From positions 1 through 64,000 of IMG/VR virus record IMGVR_UViG_3300044643_002965: a stretch of DNA of 64,000 bases; one strand, written 5' to 3'. A program made the position numbers and the translations under genes. The notes beneath the pieces were generated by a model that did no database searches, had not been told where the DNA came from, and saw only the letters and a program-made list of their open reading frames with translations. Below are positions 25,019-33,090 of this stretch, piece by piece. The DNA is from a virus. Numbering within the stretch: the stretch's first letter is position 1; each line of letters opens with the position of its first letter.

Positions 25019-26665
25019 ATGGCTAAATACATTGTAGTCTGTGGTGGGGTAATAAGCGGCACAGGTAAAGGCGTGTCTATAGCCAGCTTGGGTCTTCTTT
25101 TGAGTCTTAGAGGCTTAAAAATAGTCCCTATTAAGTTTGATCCTTACTTGAATACAAATGCTGGCATCCTTGCTCCTAGAGAGCATGGAGAGGTGTTTTT
25201 GTGCGACGATGGCAGTGAAACAGATCTTGATTTGGGAACCTATGAAAGAATCATTGGTTGTCAAGTTAGCTCTAAGAATATATTAACTTCTGGCACTGTA
25301 TATAAAGAGATAATACAAGAGCAAGAAGAAGGCAAGTATTTGGGACAGACTGTTCAAGTTGTTCCTCATGTTACTAACAAGATAATTGACAGGCTTAAAG
25401 ACTTAGGAAAAGACGCAGATATAGTTTTAGTTGAAATTGGAGGTACAGTAGGGGATTCAGAGGCTTATCCATTTTTAGAAGCAATACGGCAGTTTAAACA
25501 AAAGAATGCCAATGATGTAATTGTTTCTTTGGTGGCTCCTGTTCTTTGGATTCCAACAATAAAGGAATTCAAAACCAAGCCTTTACAACAAGCCGTTCAA
25601 AGTATGCAAAGCAGCGGTTTGCAACCTGAGATATTATTCTGTCGAACAGATAGGCAGATACCAAATCAGATTATGGAAAAGATTTCAAATATAACTAATG
25701 TTCCTCGTTCTGCGGTATTTGAAGCACCAGATGTTCCTACCGTTTATCAAGTTCCAATTGAATTTTACAACAGGCATGTTGACGATTTGATTATTGATAA
25801 GTTTCATTTGACTAGAAATGGTGTCAGGATTCACAAGTATCGTGACTTGGTAGAAAAATATATTGGAAATAAAGATTTGAAGACAATTAGGATTGGAATA
25901 TTAAACAAGTATGACAACTTTGATGAAGCTTATTTGAGTCTTAAAGAGGCTGTATTTCATGCTGCTGTAAATAAAAATGTAAAAGTTGATATATCATGGA
26001 TTAACGCTGCGCAGGTAGAAGATTGCAAGGATTCCAAGTGTCTTAAGGAATTTTTTAACGACATTGATGGCCTTATCGTTCCTGGAGGATTTGATAGTCG
26101 TGGTGTAGAAGGTAAAATAAGAGCAATCAAATATGTTCGAGAAAAGAAGATACCATTCTTGGGAATCTGTCTTGGATTGCAATGTGCTGTAATTGAATTT
26201 GCCAGAAGCATAGGCTGGGAAGACGCAAACTCTGAAGAATTTGACAAGAGCACAACGCATCCTGTTGTGCATTTTATTCCCGGTCAAGAATCTATTAAGA
26301 AAAAGTCTGGTACAATGCGACTTGGATCTTATTCTTGTGAGGTTGCAAAAGATTCCTTGGCAAGTGAATATTACAAGAAGAAGAACATATCCGAAAGACA
26401 TCGTCATCGTTATGAGGTTAATAGCGAATTGGTTAGTAGGTTGGAATTTGCTTCAAAAGGTTTTGTGGTATCAGGAAGGAATCCAGAATCGAATCTTATT
26501 GAAATTATGGAGATGGACAAATCTGTTCATCCATATTTTGTTGCTACTCAAGCTCACCCAGAATTCAAATCTAGATTGACCGCAGCTAGTCCTTTATTTG
26601 TTGGATTGGTAGAAAATGCTGCAAAGAAGAAAGGTGAAGCACTAAATACCAATATATCATATTAA
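25019..26665 (+). CDS. pyrG: CTP synthase
   Basis: The 548-aa enzyme makes CTP from UTP, ATP and glutamine. The N-terminal synthetase domain has VISGTGKGV (P-loop), FDPYLNTNAGILAPREHGEVF and VEIGGTVGDSEAYPF; the C-terminal glutamine amidotransferase domain has the nucleophile in PFLGICLGLQ and the His-Glu pair in AHPEFKSR. All expected catalytic residues are present and length matches bacterial PyrG (~545). ATG follows CAAGGATTA. Uncommon in phages; it would support pyrimidine supply together with dCMP deaminase and NrdAB. Confidence 0.95.
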   Translation: MAKYIVVCGGVISGTGKGVSIASLGLLLSLRGLKIVPIKFDPYLNTNAGILAPREHGEVFLCDDGSETDLDLGTYERIIGCQVSSKNILTSGTVYKEIIQEQEEGKYLGQTVQVVPHVTNKIIDRLKDLGKDADIVLVEIGGTVGDSEAYPFLEAIRQFKQKNANDVIVSLVAPVLWIPTIKEFKTKPLQQAVQSMQSSGLQPEILFCRTDRQIPNQIMEKISNITNVPRSAVFEAPDVPTVYQVPIEFYNRHVDDLIIDKFHLTRNGVRIHKYRDLVEKYIGNKDLKTIRIGILNKYDNFDEAYLSLKEAVFHAAVNKNVKVDISWINAAQVEDCKDSKCLKEFFNDIDGLIVPGGFDSRGVEGKIRAIKYVREKKIPFLGICLGLQCAVIEFARSIGWEDANSEEFDKSTTHPVVHFIPGQESIKKKSGTMRLGSYSCEVAKDSLASEYYKKKNISERHRHRYEVNSELVSRLEFASKGFVVSGRNPESNLIEIMEMDKSVHPYFVATQAHPEFKSRLTAASPLFVGLVENAAKKKGEALNTNISY

Positions 26666-26675
26666 AGAGTTTTTT

Positions 26676-27197
26676 ATGTACAATGAAATGTTAAATTTCA
26701 AAAAATTTATAATATTAGAAAATCTCCAACTATTAGGAGATAAAATTGGTAATTTGTTAAAAGATTTACAAGAATTGCAAGAAAATTATAAAGATATTGG
26801 AATGACAACAACTTGCAATACAATTGAAACAATTATTTCCAATATACAATCTATACTTAGAGGTCATTGGGACTCTAGTAATAAAAAATATTTTAAAAAT
26901 CTTCAAAAAGTAGGAATTGCATTATCTAAGCTGCTAGAAGAAAAAGATGATTTTGAAAAAGTTCTTTCCGATTCTGTTGAAGAAATCAAAAGTATAGCGA
27001 TGAAATTGAATGTTCCTTTGAATGATTTGGGAACTTCTGGAAAAGAATCTCAAACAAGTCAAACTCCTGATTCTGGAAATACCGAAAAACAACCTGTTGA
27101 TATAAATCCACAGGCTCAACCTATATCTGGATTTGATACATCTGGTGCTCCTCCTCTTGGAGAGCCATCTGAAATTCAAAATCCCAACGCTATTTAA
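26676..27197 (+). CDS. Putative internal head protein, 173 aa
   Basis: Starts MYNEMLNFKKFIILEN: after four residues comes MLNFKKFI, the T4 internal-protein pattern, and ILE is a candidate prohead-protease site. A helical core (LGDKIGNLLKDLQELQENYKD) is followed from about residue 115 by a Gln/Pro/Ser/Thr-rich disordered tail. AAAGAG precedes the ATG. Sits between pyrG and the amidotransferase, 10 and 5 bases away. Confidence 0.55.
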   Translation: MYNEMLNFKKFIILENLQLLGDKIGNLLKDLQELQENYKDIGMTTTCNTIETIISNIQSILRGHWDSSNKKYFKNLQKVGIALSKLLEEKDDFEKVLSDSVEEIKSIAMKLNVPLNDLGTSGKESQTSQTPDSGNTEKQPVDINPQAQPISGFDTSGAPPLGEPSEIQNPNAI

Positions 27198-27202
27198 TAT
27201 TA

Positions 27203-28201
27203 ATGTGTGGAATATTAGGATTTATAGGCGAAAGCACAGACCAAAACAAAAGTCGTATTCTGATTACAGAACTTTACGAAACCATGCAAGTTCGTGGCAT
27301 AGATGCTGCTGGTTTTTATTGCTGTTCAACAAATGGAAATGTTTATTATTACAAGCAACCAGGTCCAAGCAAAGATATTATAAAAACAAAACATTATCAA
27401 GATATTTGGGAAGAAAATTTAGATTTAGGAATATTTCATTGTCGAGCAGCATCTACAGGAGTTGGATTACCATCAGAAAATGAAAACAACCATCCTTTTG
27501 TTAGTGATGATTATAAAAAAGCAATTATACATAATGGTTTAATTAATTTTAAAGAATATCAAAATCTTAAAATATTAAATTCTGTAAAAACAGAATGCGA
27601 TTCTGAAATAATATTAAGAGTATTAGAAAAAGATAATAATATATTTAATAATATTAAGTATTTGTTTGATAATACAAAAAATAGTTATTTTTCTATAGCT
27701 TATGCTGAATCTAATTATAAAATTAAAAAATTAATATTAACAAGAAACAAACATAGACCATTATTCTTTTTAGATGTTAGAAAAGAATGTGGTCAAATTA
27801 TATTTTTTAGTAGTTTTGAAATATTTTTATCATCTATTAATACATTGAAATCTAAAGGTTTTGAATTTGATTTTTATAAAAACTTTTATAATATAAAACC
27901 ATATGAAATATTTTGTTTTGAACTAAATAATAGTGTTATAAACATTAAAAGTTATTTTGCAAAGGAGACAGAAATAATAAGCCCAGATTCTTCTAAAAAA
28001 CAAGTTAAAAATTTACAACACCAAAGTGTTTTAGATCACCTGTGTGCAGCAAAAGAGAAGCTTCTAGAAATAGAGTCTGGAATTAAAATATGCATTGAAA
28101 ACAATTCGATTTCAGATAAAGAAGTTGATGATATTATTACTTATCTAGATCAAATAAATATAATATCAGACTCTATTAAGCTTGAGTTTTTATCACAATA
28201 A
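27203..28201 (+). CDS. Class II glutamine amidotransferase
   Basis: The 332-aa product begins MCGILGFIG; after Met removal Cys2 is the N-terminal nucleophile of the Gn-AT_II (GlmS/PurF/AsnB) family. Further motifs: GIDAAGFY (the usual RGxDaaG), LGIFHCRAASTG (the HxRxxT loop), HPFV, AIIHNGLINF and TECDSEIILRVLE (S/C-D-t-E). The glutaminase domain is ~230 residues; the C-terminal ~100 are helical and match no synthase or isomerase domain I know, so ammonia must go to a separate acceptor, possibly the amidoligase at 1038-1946 (inference). Confidence 0.85.
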   Translation: MCGILGFIGESTDQNKSRILITELYETMQVRGIDAAGFYCCSTNGNVYYYKQPGPSKDIIKTKHYQDIWEENLDLGIFHCRAASTGVGLPSENENNHPFVSDDYKKAIIHNGLINFKEYQNLKILNSVKTECDSEIILRVLEKDNNIFNNIKYLFDNTKNSYFSIAYAESNYKIKKLILTRNKHRPLFFLDVRKECGQIIFFSSFEIFLSSINTLKSKGFEFDFYKNFYNIKPYEIFCFELNNSVINIKSYFAKETEIISPDSSKKQVKNLQHQSVLDHLCAAKEKLLEIESGIKICIENNSISDKEVDDIITYLDQINIISDSIKLEFLSQ

Positions 28202-28220
28202 TCTAGAATCTAGGATAATT

Positions 28221-28766
28221 ATGAATTTTGATGATTTAGATGATGCTTATCATGTTGAAAAATTTAAAAACAAAAAGAAAGGTGTAAATGGCAACCGTAA
28301 GGGCAAGCGTGTTGAAAGAGAGCTTGTTGCCGTTTTAAATGATAGATTCAAAGGATACGCAGAATCTTTTAGTCGTAGCGTTGGCTCTGGAAATAGATGG
28401 GGACAGGTTAAAAACTTGCCAACCCATGCAAAGGAAACATTTAGTGGCGACATATGCTGCCCAAAAGGATTTAAGTTTGTTTTAGAATCAAAAGGTGGTT
28501 ATAACAAAATTGATTTAAATTCTGTATTTGAAGATGGCATTTCAGATTTAGATTCTTTTTTAGAACAAGTGCAAGATGAAAGTAAAAGAACCGGAAAGAT
28601 GCCAATGCTACTTTGGAAAAAAGATAGAAAGCCTTGGATTGCTTTTGTAAAAACAAACAACATGCAAGGCGAATATAAGTATAAAATAATTTACAGAGAG
28701 TGGACTGCGATTAAGCTTGCTGAATTACTAAAGCTGGAAGATAATTATTTTTTCGAAAATCCTTAA
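28221..28766 (+). CDS. PD-(D/E)XK nuclease, Holliday-junction-resolvase-like
   Basis: The 181-aa basic protein shows a resolvase/restriction-like core: NGNRKGKRVERELVAVLND (helix with conserved E), RSVGSGNRWGQ, FSGDICC (the D) and FVLESKGG (the E-x-K), in proper order for a PD-(D/E)XK site. Probable role is DNA junction or end processing. The start 28221 (MNFDDLDDAYH) follows TAGGATAATT; upstream frame overlaps the previous gene. Its stop is directly followed by hairpin repeat copy B. Confidence 0.65.
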   Translation: MNFDDLDDAYHVEKFKNKKKGVNGNRKGKRVERELVAVLNDRFKGYAESFSRSVGSGNRWGQVKNLPTHAKETFSGDICCPKGFKFVLESKGGYNKIDLNSVFEDGISDLDSFLEQVQDESKRTGKMPMLLWKKDRKPWIAFVKTNNMQGEYKYKIIYREWTAIKLAELLKLEDNYFFENP

Positions 28767-28817
28767 GATCTTCGAGCCAAGAAATCCCCCCTGACTTTAG
28801 TCGGGGGAGTATGTCAA
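28767..28817 (+). repeat. Hairpin repeat, copy B (IS605 right-end-like)
   Basis: A 51-base element starting GATCTTCGAGCCAAGAAAT, with a C-run/G-run hairpin around TGACTTTAGTC, ending GTATGTCAA. It starts on the base after the nuclease stop codon and its terminal TCAA holds the stop (TGA on the minus strand) of the convergent gene at 28814. No T-run follows the stem, so it is not a classic terminator. TCAA is also the right cleavage tetranucleotide of IS608. Confidence 0.72.
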
Positions 28818-29557
28818 TTAAAAATTTGGATTTGATTTCTGTCAGATATGTAAACATTATCTCCAAGGTCTAATTCAAACCATATATCATAAATTCCTAT
28901 TTCCATATCTGTTGTATCAATTTGATAATATCCATACATCATTTCTCTAAAAGTTACTGGAACTTTTTCTGCTATCATTCTAAGATCTGTTTCTTCTGGC
29001 AAGCAAGCACCTGTTCTTTGCTCAATACTAACAAAAAGGTTCCCAACTACTGCCAAGTTTTCATAATATCTTTGTAAGTCTGTGCCTTTAGGAACATTCG
29101 GAGTAACTTGAATGATAATATATCTCTTAGAACCCTTTCTTATTTTTGCTGGCCTAAATTGAAAGTTAAAATCATAAACAACTGGAATTGGAGCGGTGTA
29201 CCACAAATTTGGATAAATTGTAAATACATTTGTTATTTGTTCGGTATCATTAAAGTCACCAGTAAAATTAACTGTCCAAACGTCAACGTAATTTCCTATT
29301 TCGAAATCAATAGAATCTAAAGCAACTTCAATATAATATTGCCCTGTGCCATCTTGAATTACACTTGCCCCCGTAATCGTTTTCTTTAAAGTTCTTGCTG
29401 ATGTATCACTAGCAGAACTTCCCTTCGCTACTAAAAACAACTCTACTTGATCAATGCTACTAACATTTGAAAAATTATTGCTGTTGTAAAAAAACAAACG
29501 AAGGATTACAGTATCACCTTGCACAGGATTTTGATATCGTTCTTTTATGGCACCCAT
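28814..29557 (-). CDS. Virion/baseplate-region protein, 247 aa
   Basis: Unrecognised beta-rich protein: repeated patterns of alternating hydrophobics (DTVILRLFFYN, YYIEVALDSIDFEIGNYVDVW, IYDIWFELDLGDNVYI) suggest two Ig- or jelly-roll-like domains, as in structural phage proteins that adopt 'deviation-like' folds. Position just downstream of the baseplate genes 26 and 51 supports a tail role. ATG is preceded by AAAGGTGATTAG, which contains the stop of the upstream gene. Confidence 0.55.
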   Translation of the reverse strand: MGAIKERYQNPVQGDTVILRLFFYNSNNFSNVSSIDQVELFLVAKGSSASDTSARTLKKTITGASVIQDGTGQYYIEVALDSIDFEIGNYVDVWTVNFTGDFNDTEQITNVFTIYPNLWYTAPIPVVYDFNFQFRPAKIRKGSKRYIIIQVTPNVPKGTDLQRYYENLAVVGNLFVSIEQRTGACLPEETDLRMIAEKVPVTFREMMYGYYQIDTTDMEIGIYDIWFELDLGDNVYISDRNQIQIFN

Positions 29558-29561
29558 CTAA

Positions 29562-29720
29562 TCACCTTTTTCTCTTAGATTCCTTTTCTAAATGCTTCTG
29601 TTCCATATCTTTTTGTTGAATATACTTATCTATTAGGTATTTTCTTTCTACTATAGCGTATTTTTGCCATGTGAACTTGTCAATCCTTAAATGATACTGA
29701 AAAAAGAAAATCTCATCCAT
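29562..29720 (-). CDS. 51: gp51-like small baseplate/tail assembly protein
   Basis: A 52-aa gene too short for routine calling, supported by GGAGAAATCTC before its ATG and by tight packing (17 bases after the T4-baseplate gene, 4 bases before the next ATG). The product MDEIFFFQYHLRIDKFTW, then YAIVERKYLIDKY and a basic helix, has the small 'helix - aromatic turn - ER.YLIDK' pattern of the short second reading frame that follows gp26-type genes in T4-like phages and other tail assembly chaperone pairs. Role by analogy: hub or tail assembly. Confidence 0.5.
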   Translation of the reverse strand: MDEIFFFQYHLRIDKFTWQKYAIVERKYLIDKYIQQKDMEQKHLEKESKRKR

Positions 29721-29737
29721 GAGATTTCTCCATAATA

Positions 29738-30856
29738 CTAAGCTTGGGTCTTCTCCTTTTTCCGATTGCGGGGGAAGAAAAAATTTGCTTCAAGTGGCAA
29801 TTCTATAGTAAATTCGTCTGATGTAACTGGAGAAATGATAGTTACTTTGGTATCAACTCCAAATGGAGGCTCTGTAACCAAGTTTCTTAAATAAGTCAAG
29901 TCTTGAATAGGAAGATTTCTAAGCAAGGTAACAATTTCTGTTTTGTTGGTAATTCCTTCAATTTGTTCAACTAATTGTGCTGTTCTATAAAGAAGGCTAT
30001 CATCTGATCCAGAGTCACCAGATATTTTGAGTCTTCTGTCTCTGTGATCTTGCAAATCTGTTTCGTCTTTTCCTTTTGAAAATCTGTAAGAAAATCTAAA
30101 TCCGCTTTTTGGCAATACCCCTGATAAATCTGATCCAAAATCTTCAGGGCATTTTTCAACTGGCAAGGTGTCAAGATCTATTACTGTTGTGAACTTACGG
30201 TCGGAATCTGGGTCTTTAATTTCCACTTCATATTCTGTTCCATAAGAAATACCTCGTAAGTAAATTAACAAAAATGTTCTATCTACTGAAAGTAAATCTG
30301 CAACTTTAATTTGTTCTTGAATACATCTTGAAAAAATCATGTTAATTGCTTGGCCTTTTTTGACAAATCGAGGCGTTGCCAAAATTTGTTCATCTTCCCC
30401 AGTCATTGGCCTAATGTGTAGAACACCATTGGTTGGACAATCGGTGCCATCGTAAAATTTACCTAAAGAAGGCAAAACAATTTCTTCATAGACATAATTT
30501 TGGCCCTTTAATTTTTCAAGAAGAGCGTTCAAATTGGAATTGCTATATGCAACATTTTGTGGTGTAGCATTAGAAGTTTGAGGAGCAGCTTGATATTGCG
30601 GCTGTTGAAAATTGTTGGGCTGCGGTTGCACTGGAGGCTGCTGCATTGGAGGAACAGGAGGTTGGACAGGAGGAACAGAATAGGGCTGTCCTTCTGCGCT
30701 ATTTTGCTGAGAATTTAAAACGGCTTGCAAGGCCGCTGGTATCTTTCCAGAAATTCGCACACCCTCTGCCGCAGTGTTATTTGCTGGCGAATTAACAGGT
30801 ATGTTATTTGGAACATTCTGCCCATGACCTTGCGGTCTAAAAGTATCATCGTTCAT
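29738..30856 (-). CDS. 26: T4 baseplate (gp26-type) protein with long disordered N-terminus
   Basis: Residues ~115-372 carry the T4_baseplate family pattern: LPSLGKFYDGTDCPTNGVLHIRPM-type start, EDEQILATPRFVKKGQ, CIQEQIKVADLLSVDRTFLLIYLR, and YEVEIKDPDSDRKF. A Pro/Gln/Asn-rich N-terminal extension of ~110 residues is unusual for the family. ATG follows AAAGGAGAT. With the gp51-like gene downstream it likely contributes to the baseplate hub. Confidence 0.75.
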   Translation of the reverse strand: MNDDTFRPQGHGQNVPNNIPVNSPANNTAAEGVRISGKIPAALQAVLNSQQNSAEGQPYSVPPVQPPVPPMQQPPVQPQPNNFQQPQYQAAPQTSNATPQNVAYSNSNLNALLEKLKGQNYVYEEIVLPSLGKFYDGTDCPTNGVLHIRPMTGEDEQILATPRFVKKGQAINMIFSRCIQEQIKVADLLSVDRTFLLIYLRGISYGTEYEVEIKDPDSDRKFTTVIDLDTLPVEKCPEDFGSDLSGVLPKSGFRFSYRFSKGKDETDLQDHRDRRLKISGDSGSDDSLLYRTAQLVEQIEGITNKTEIVTLLRNLPIQDLTYLRNLVTEPPFGVDTKVTIISPVTSDEFTIELPLEANFFFPRNRKKEKTQA

Positions 30857-30895
30857 TGATTAAATCTCCTTTGAATATACTACTAATATAGTGCT

Positions 30896-31264
30896 ATGGA
30901 AATAACTTTAAGTTTTGATAATATAGAGGAAATAATCTTTCAAAATAAACAGTTGTATAAAGAGCTAGATCATTATAAAGAAATATTTATAGATTATAAA
31001 CTTGGAATTGTGAATCCAAACTTTAAGCCTCTAATGAAAAGTGCAATTTCAAGATTATGTATGGTTTTAAATGAAAAAGATTTGCAAATTATTGAAAAAG
31101 TTATCGGAAAAAAAGTTAAATTTTCTATGGAATTTAAAAAAATGTTTACACATCTTTCATCTTGTGTGAAAAATTTGGAGAATGATTTGCCACAAGCATA
31201 TAATTTTATTGATATGTCAATATACAGACATAATGAAAAAATTGAGGTTACAATATGGAATTAA
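30896..31264 (+). CDS. Hypothetical helical protein, 122 aa
   Basis: Unrecognised; acidic-basic helical protein (NIEEIIFQNKQLYKELDHYKE). TAATAT ends six bases before the ATG and there is no ribosome binding site, so it may be read from a leaderless message. First of four overlapping rightward genes (30896-32232) running against the structural genes. Confidence 0.55.
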   Translation: MEITLSFDNIEEIIFQNKQLYKELDHYKEIFIDYKLGIVNPNFKPLMKSAISRLCMVLNEKDLQIIEKVIGKKVKFSMEFKKMFTHLSSCVKNLENDLPQAYNFIDMSIYRHNEKIEVTIWN

Positions 31265-31587
31265 ATAATTTGCTTCAAGTTGTTGTGTTTATTTTTGGAA
31301 GCATTGGTTTTACACAAATAGTTGTAGATAGCGAAATAATGAAACCTGTAAAAGGATTTTTAGGCAAGTTTATGCCTAATTTTTTTATGAAGCTTATTGA
31401 TTGTTATCAATGTTGTGGTTTTTGGTCTGGAATAATTTGTGGGCTATGTTGTATTGATTACAATATTTTTTTGAATGATTGGACATCTTTGAGATTTGTT
31501 TTTGTGTGTGGTTGTGCCGGATCATGCCTTTCATATTTTTGGGCATACTTTTTAACATTTTTGGAAGCAAATACTGTATTAAAATAA
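31255..31587 (+). CDS. Small membrane protein with Cys-rich loop, 110 aa
   Basis: Three hydrophobic segments are visible: LLQVVVFIFGSIGFTQIVV (7-25), CCGFWSGIICGLCC (about 52-66) and FVFVCGCAGSCLSYFWAYFL (about 81-100). The CYQCCGFWSG motif after an amphipathic stretch recalls the 'C..C.GFW.G' of DUF1360-type phage/bacterial membrane proteins. Function unknown. Overlaps both neighbours (10 bases and 1 base). Confidence 0.6.
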   Translation: MELNNLLQVVVFIFGSIGFTQIVVDSEIMKPVKGFLGKFMPNFFMKLIDCYQCCGFWSGIICGLCCIDYNIFLNDWTSLRFVFVCGCAGSCLSYFWAYFLTFLEANTVLK

Positions 31588-31826
31588 TGAGTTCTAATAT
31601 ATTTTTTTGGTGTGAGAAGTGCAATAAAAAGCACATAGTGGAAAGTTTAGAAGATGTTGCATATATAAAAAGAACAAAAATAATTAGAAACCTTCCATAT
31701 TTTGACAATGAAAATAAAAAAACCAAAAAAGCGTCTTTTCTACCAGAAAAGCTAATCTATAAATGCAAAGTTTGTGGCATGTTAATGAAGGAGATAAAAA
31801 ATGATGAAAGCAAGCAATCCTCTTAG
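31587..31826 (+). CDS. Zinc-ribbon protein, 79 aa
   Basis: Starts at ATG in TAATG, sharing a base with the stop of the membrane protein gene. Two CxxC pairs, WCEKCNKKH at residues 8-16 and YKCKVCGM near residue 60, form a typical zinc ribbon. Role unknown; translational coupling to the membrane protein suggests joint expression. Confidence 0.6.
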   Translation: MSSNIFFWCEKCNKKHIVESLEDVAYIKRTKIIRNLPYFDNENKKTKKASFLPEKLIYKCKVCGMLMKEIKNDESKQSS

Positions 31827-32232
31827 TCTTTTAGATATTAAAAACGCAATGAAGGATGATGCCTTCGTTTCTAAGCTTCCAGAAAGCCTATCTGTAGACG
31901 TTGCAAGAGTAAGATCGAATATTAATTGCGGCTGCAATATGAAGTTCTTTGAAAGATTAATTGCAGAAGCTTCAGATGTTTTGCAACAATATTTTCCCGA
32001 CAAAAATATTGTAAAGATTGAGCAGCAAGTGCCGCCACAACCGCAACCAGAAAATGTGGTTCAGCAACAATCTGAGCCACCAAGAATTGTTAATAATTGG
32101 CGTGTGATTAGCTGCAATATAATGGAGCTAGAGGCAAGATTGCAAGAATTTAGAGAAGGAAGAAAACAAGTAACATTATCAAGATATGAAGATCAAGTAA
32201 CTGTAGTTATAAATAGTCTTGACTTAATTTGA
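31801..32232 (+). CDS. Hypothetical protein, 143 aa
   Basis: Unrecognised. The N-terminal ~70 residues are helical with NCGCNM; a Gln/Pro/Glu linker (about 75-95) leads to a small C-terminal domain (NNWRVISCNIMELEARLQE... VTVVINSLDLI). Ribosome binding site AAGGAGAT lies before the ATG, inside the previous gene. The stop codon TGA is the inner part of the end tetranucleotide of repeat copy C. Confidence 0.6.
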   Translation: MMKASNPLSLLDIKNAMKDDAFVSKLPESLSVDVARVRSNINCGCNMKFFERLIAEASDVLQQYFPDKNIVKIEQQVPPQPQPENVVQQQSEPPRIVNNWRVISCNIMELEARLQEFREGRKQVTLSRYEDQVTVVINSLDLI

Positions 32233-32279
32233 CATCCTCCCCCGGCTGAAGTCAGGGGGGCTTTCTTGGCTCAAAGATC
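32229..32279 (-). repeat. Hairpin repeat, copy C (IS605 right-end-like), partly coding
   Basis: Same 51-base length as copy B; on the minus strand it reads GATCTTTGAGCCAAGAAAG, hairpin, GGATGTCAA. It supplies the last codons of the minus gene (I-F-E-P-R-K-P-P-stop) and, through its end tetranucleotide, the stop of the plus gene ending at 32232. It thus fills the whole convergent junction. Confidence 0.75.
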
Positions 32280-33028
32280 GTAACAATTTTTTTTGATTTT
32301 CCATATTTTGATTTTATTGCATCAATTTGATTTTTGCAATAATTTGTACTTCTAATTGATGAAAAAGGCAAAATGTCTCTTTTGTTTCTTATTTCATATT
32401 TTAAAATACTTTGCTCATAAGCATTTATTGCTAATGAATAGTTTTCATTTTTTAAATAAATATCACCAGCAATAGAATAAAATTCGCTAAAGTCGGGTTT
32501 TATTTCTAAAGCCTGTCTTATAAATTTGAGTGCTTCATTACTTTTGTTTTCTATTATTCCAAGAATTGTTGCACTATAAAAAAGAAGCATTATTGTTTGT
32601 TTTGTAACTCCATGTTTTAAAATAATTTTTTTACTTTCATTTAAAAAATAATTATAATTTTTTTCTATAAAAGATAATTTAAGATCAAATTGATCTTCTG
32701 ATAAAAAAGGATGGTTGTTATTTTTAGATGTTATTTGAATTGATTGACATTCTTCGCTTGAAGATTCGTGACCTAATAATCTATTTTGTTTATCTATCCA
32801 AGACCCAGAGCTTATCATAATGTAAGAATTTTTTAAAGGATTAAAACTAAAAGGCGGTCTAATTACTTCTCCATATTTTATTTTAATTATTGCATTTAAA
32901 TTGATTTCACTCATTAATTGCTTATAACTATTTGATCGCACTTCAGATTCGGTTAGCACTCTAACACTTTTATTATTTAAAATGTCTGAGGTAATATCTT
33001 GTTCGTTTTCAAAAATTATTCCTATCAT
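32252..33028 (-). CDS. TPR-like protein ending in a repeat-encoded tail, 258 aa
   Basis: The C-terminal half has at least two tetratricopeptide-like helical pairs (EALKFIRQALEIKPDFSE, FYSIAGDIYLKNENYSLAIN), suggesting a protein-binding scaffold. The N-terminal half (residues 1-110) is unrecognised. The final eight residues, IFEPRKPP, are encoded by hairpin repeat copy C, so the natural C-terminus may once have been different. No clear ribosome binding site at ATG 33028. Confidence 0.6.
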   Translation of the reverse strand: MIGIIFENEQDITSDILNNKSVRVLTESEVRSNSYKQLMSEINLNAIIKIKYGEVIRPPFSFNPLKNSYIMISSGSWIDKQNRLLGHESSSEECQSIQITSKNNNHPFLSEDQFDLKLSFIEKNYNYFLNESKKIILKHGVTKQTIMLLFYSATILGIIENKSNEALKFIRQALEIKPDFSEFYSIAGDIYLKNENYSLAINAYEQSILKYEIRNKRDILPFSSIRSTNYCKNQIDAIKSKYGKSKKIVTIFEPRKPP

Positions 33029-33090
33029 AAAATTAAAATAATAATTATCTAACTAATTTAAAGTATATTTTATTTTATTTTAGGAGATAA

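Noticed and set aside
28767-28817. Hairpin copies B and C as classic intrinsic terminators
   Set aside because: The stems are GC-rich but no T-run follows on either strand, unlike the real terminators at 3827, 24954 and 53075.
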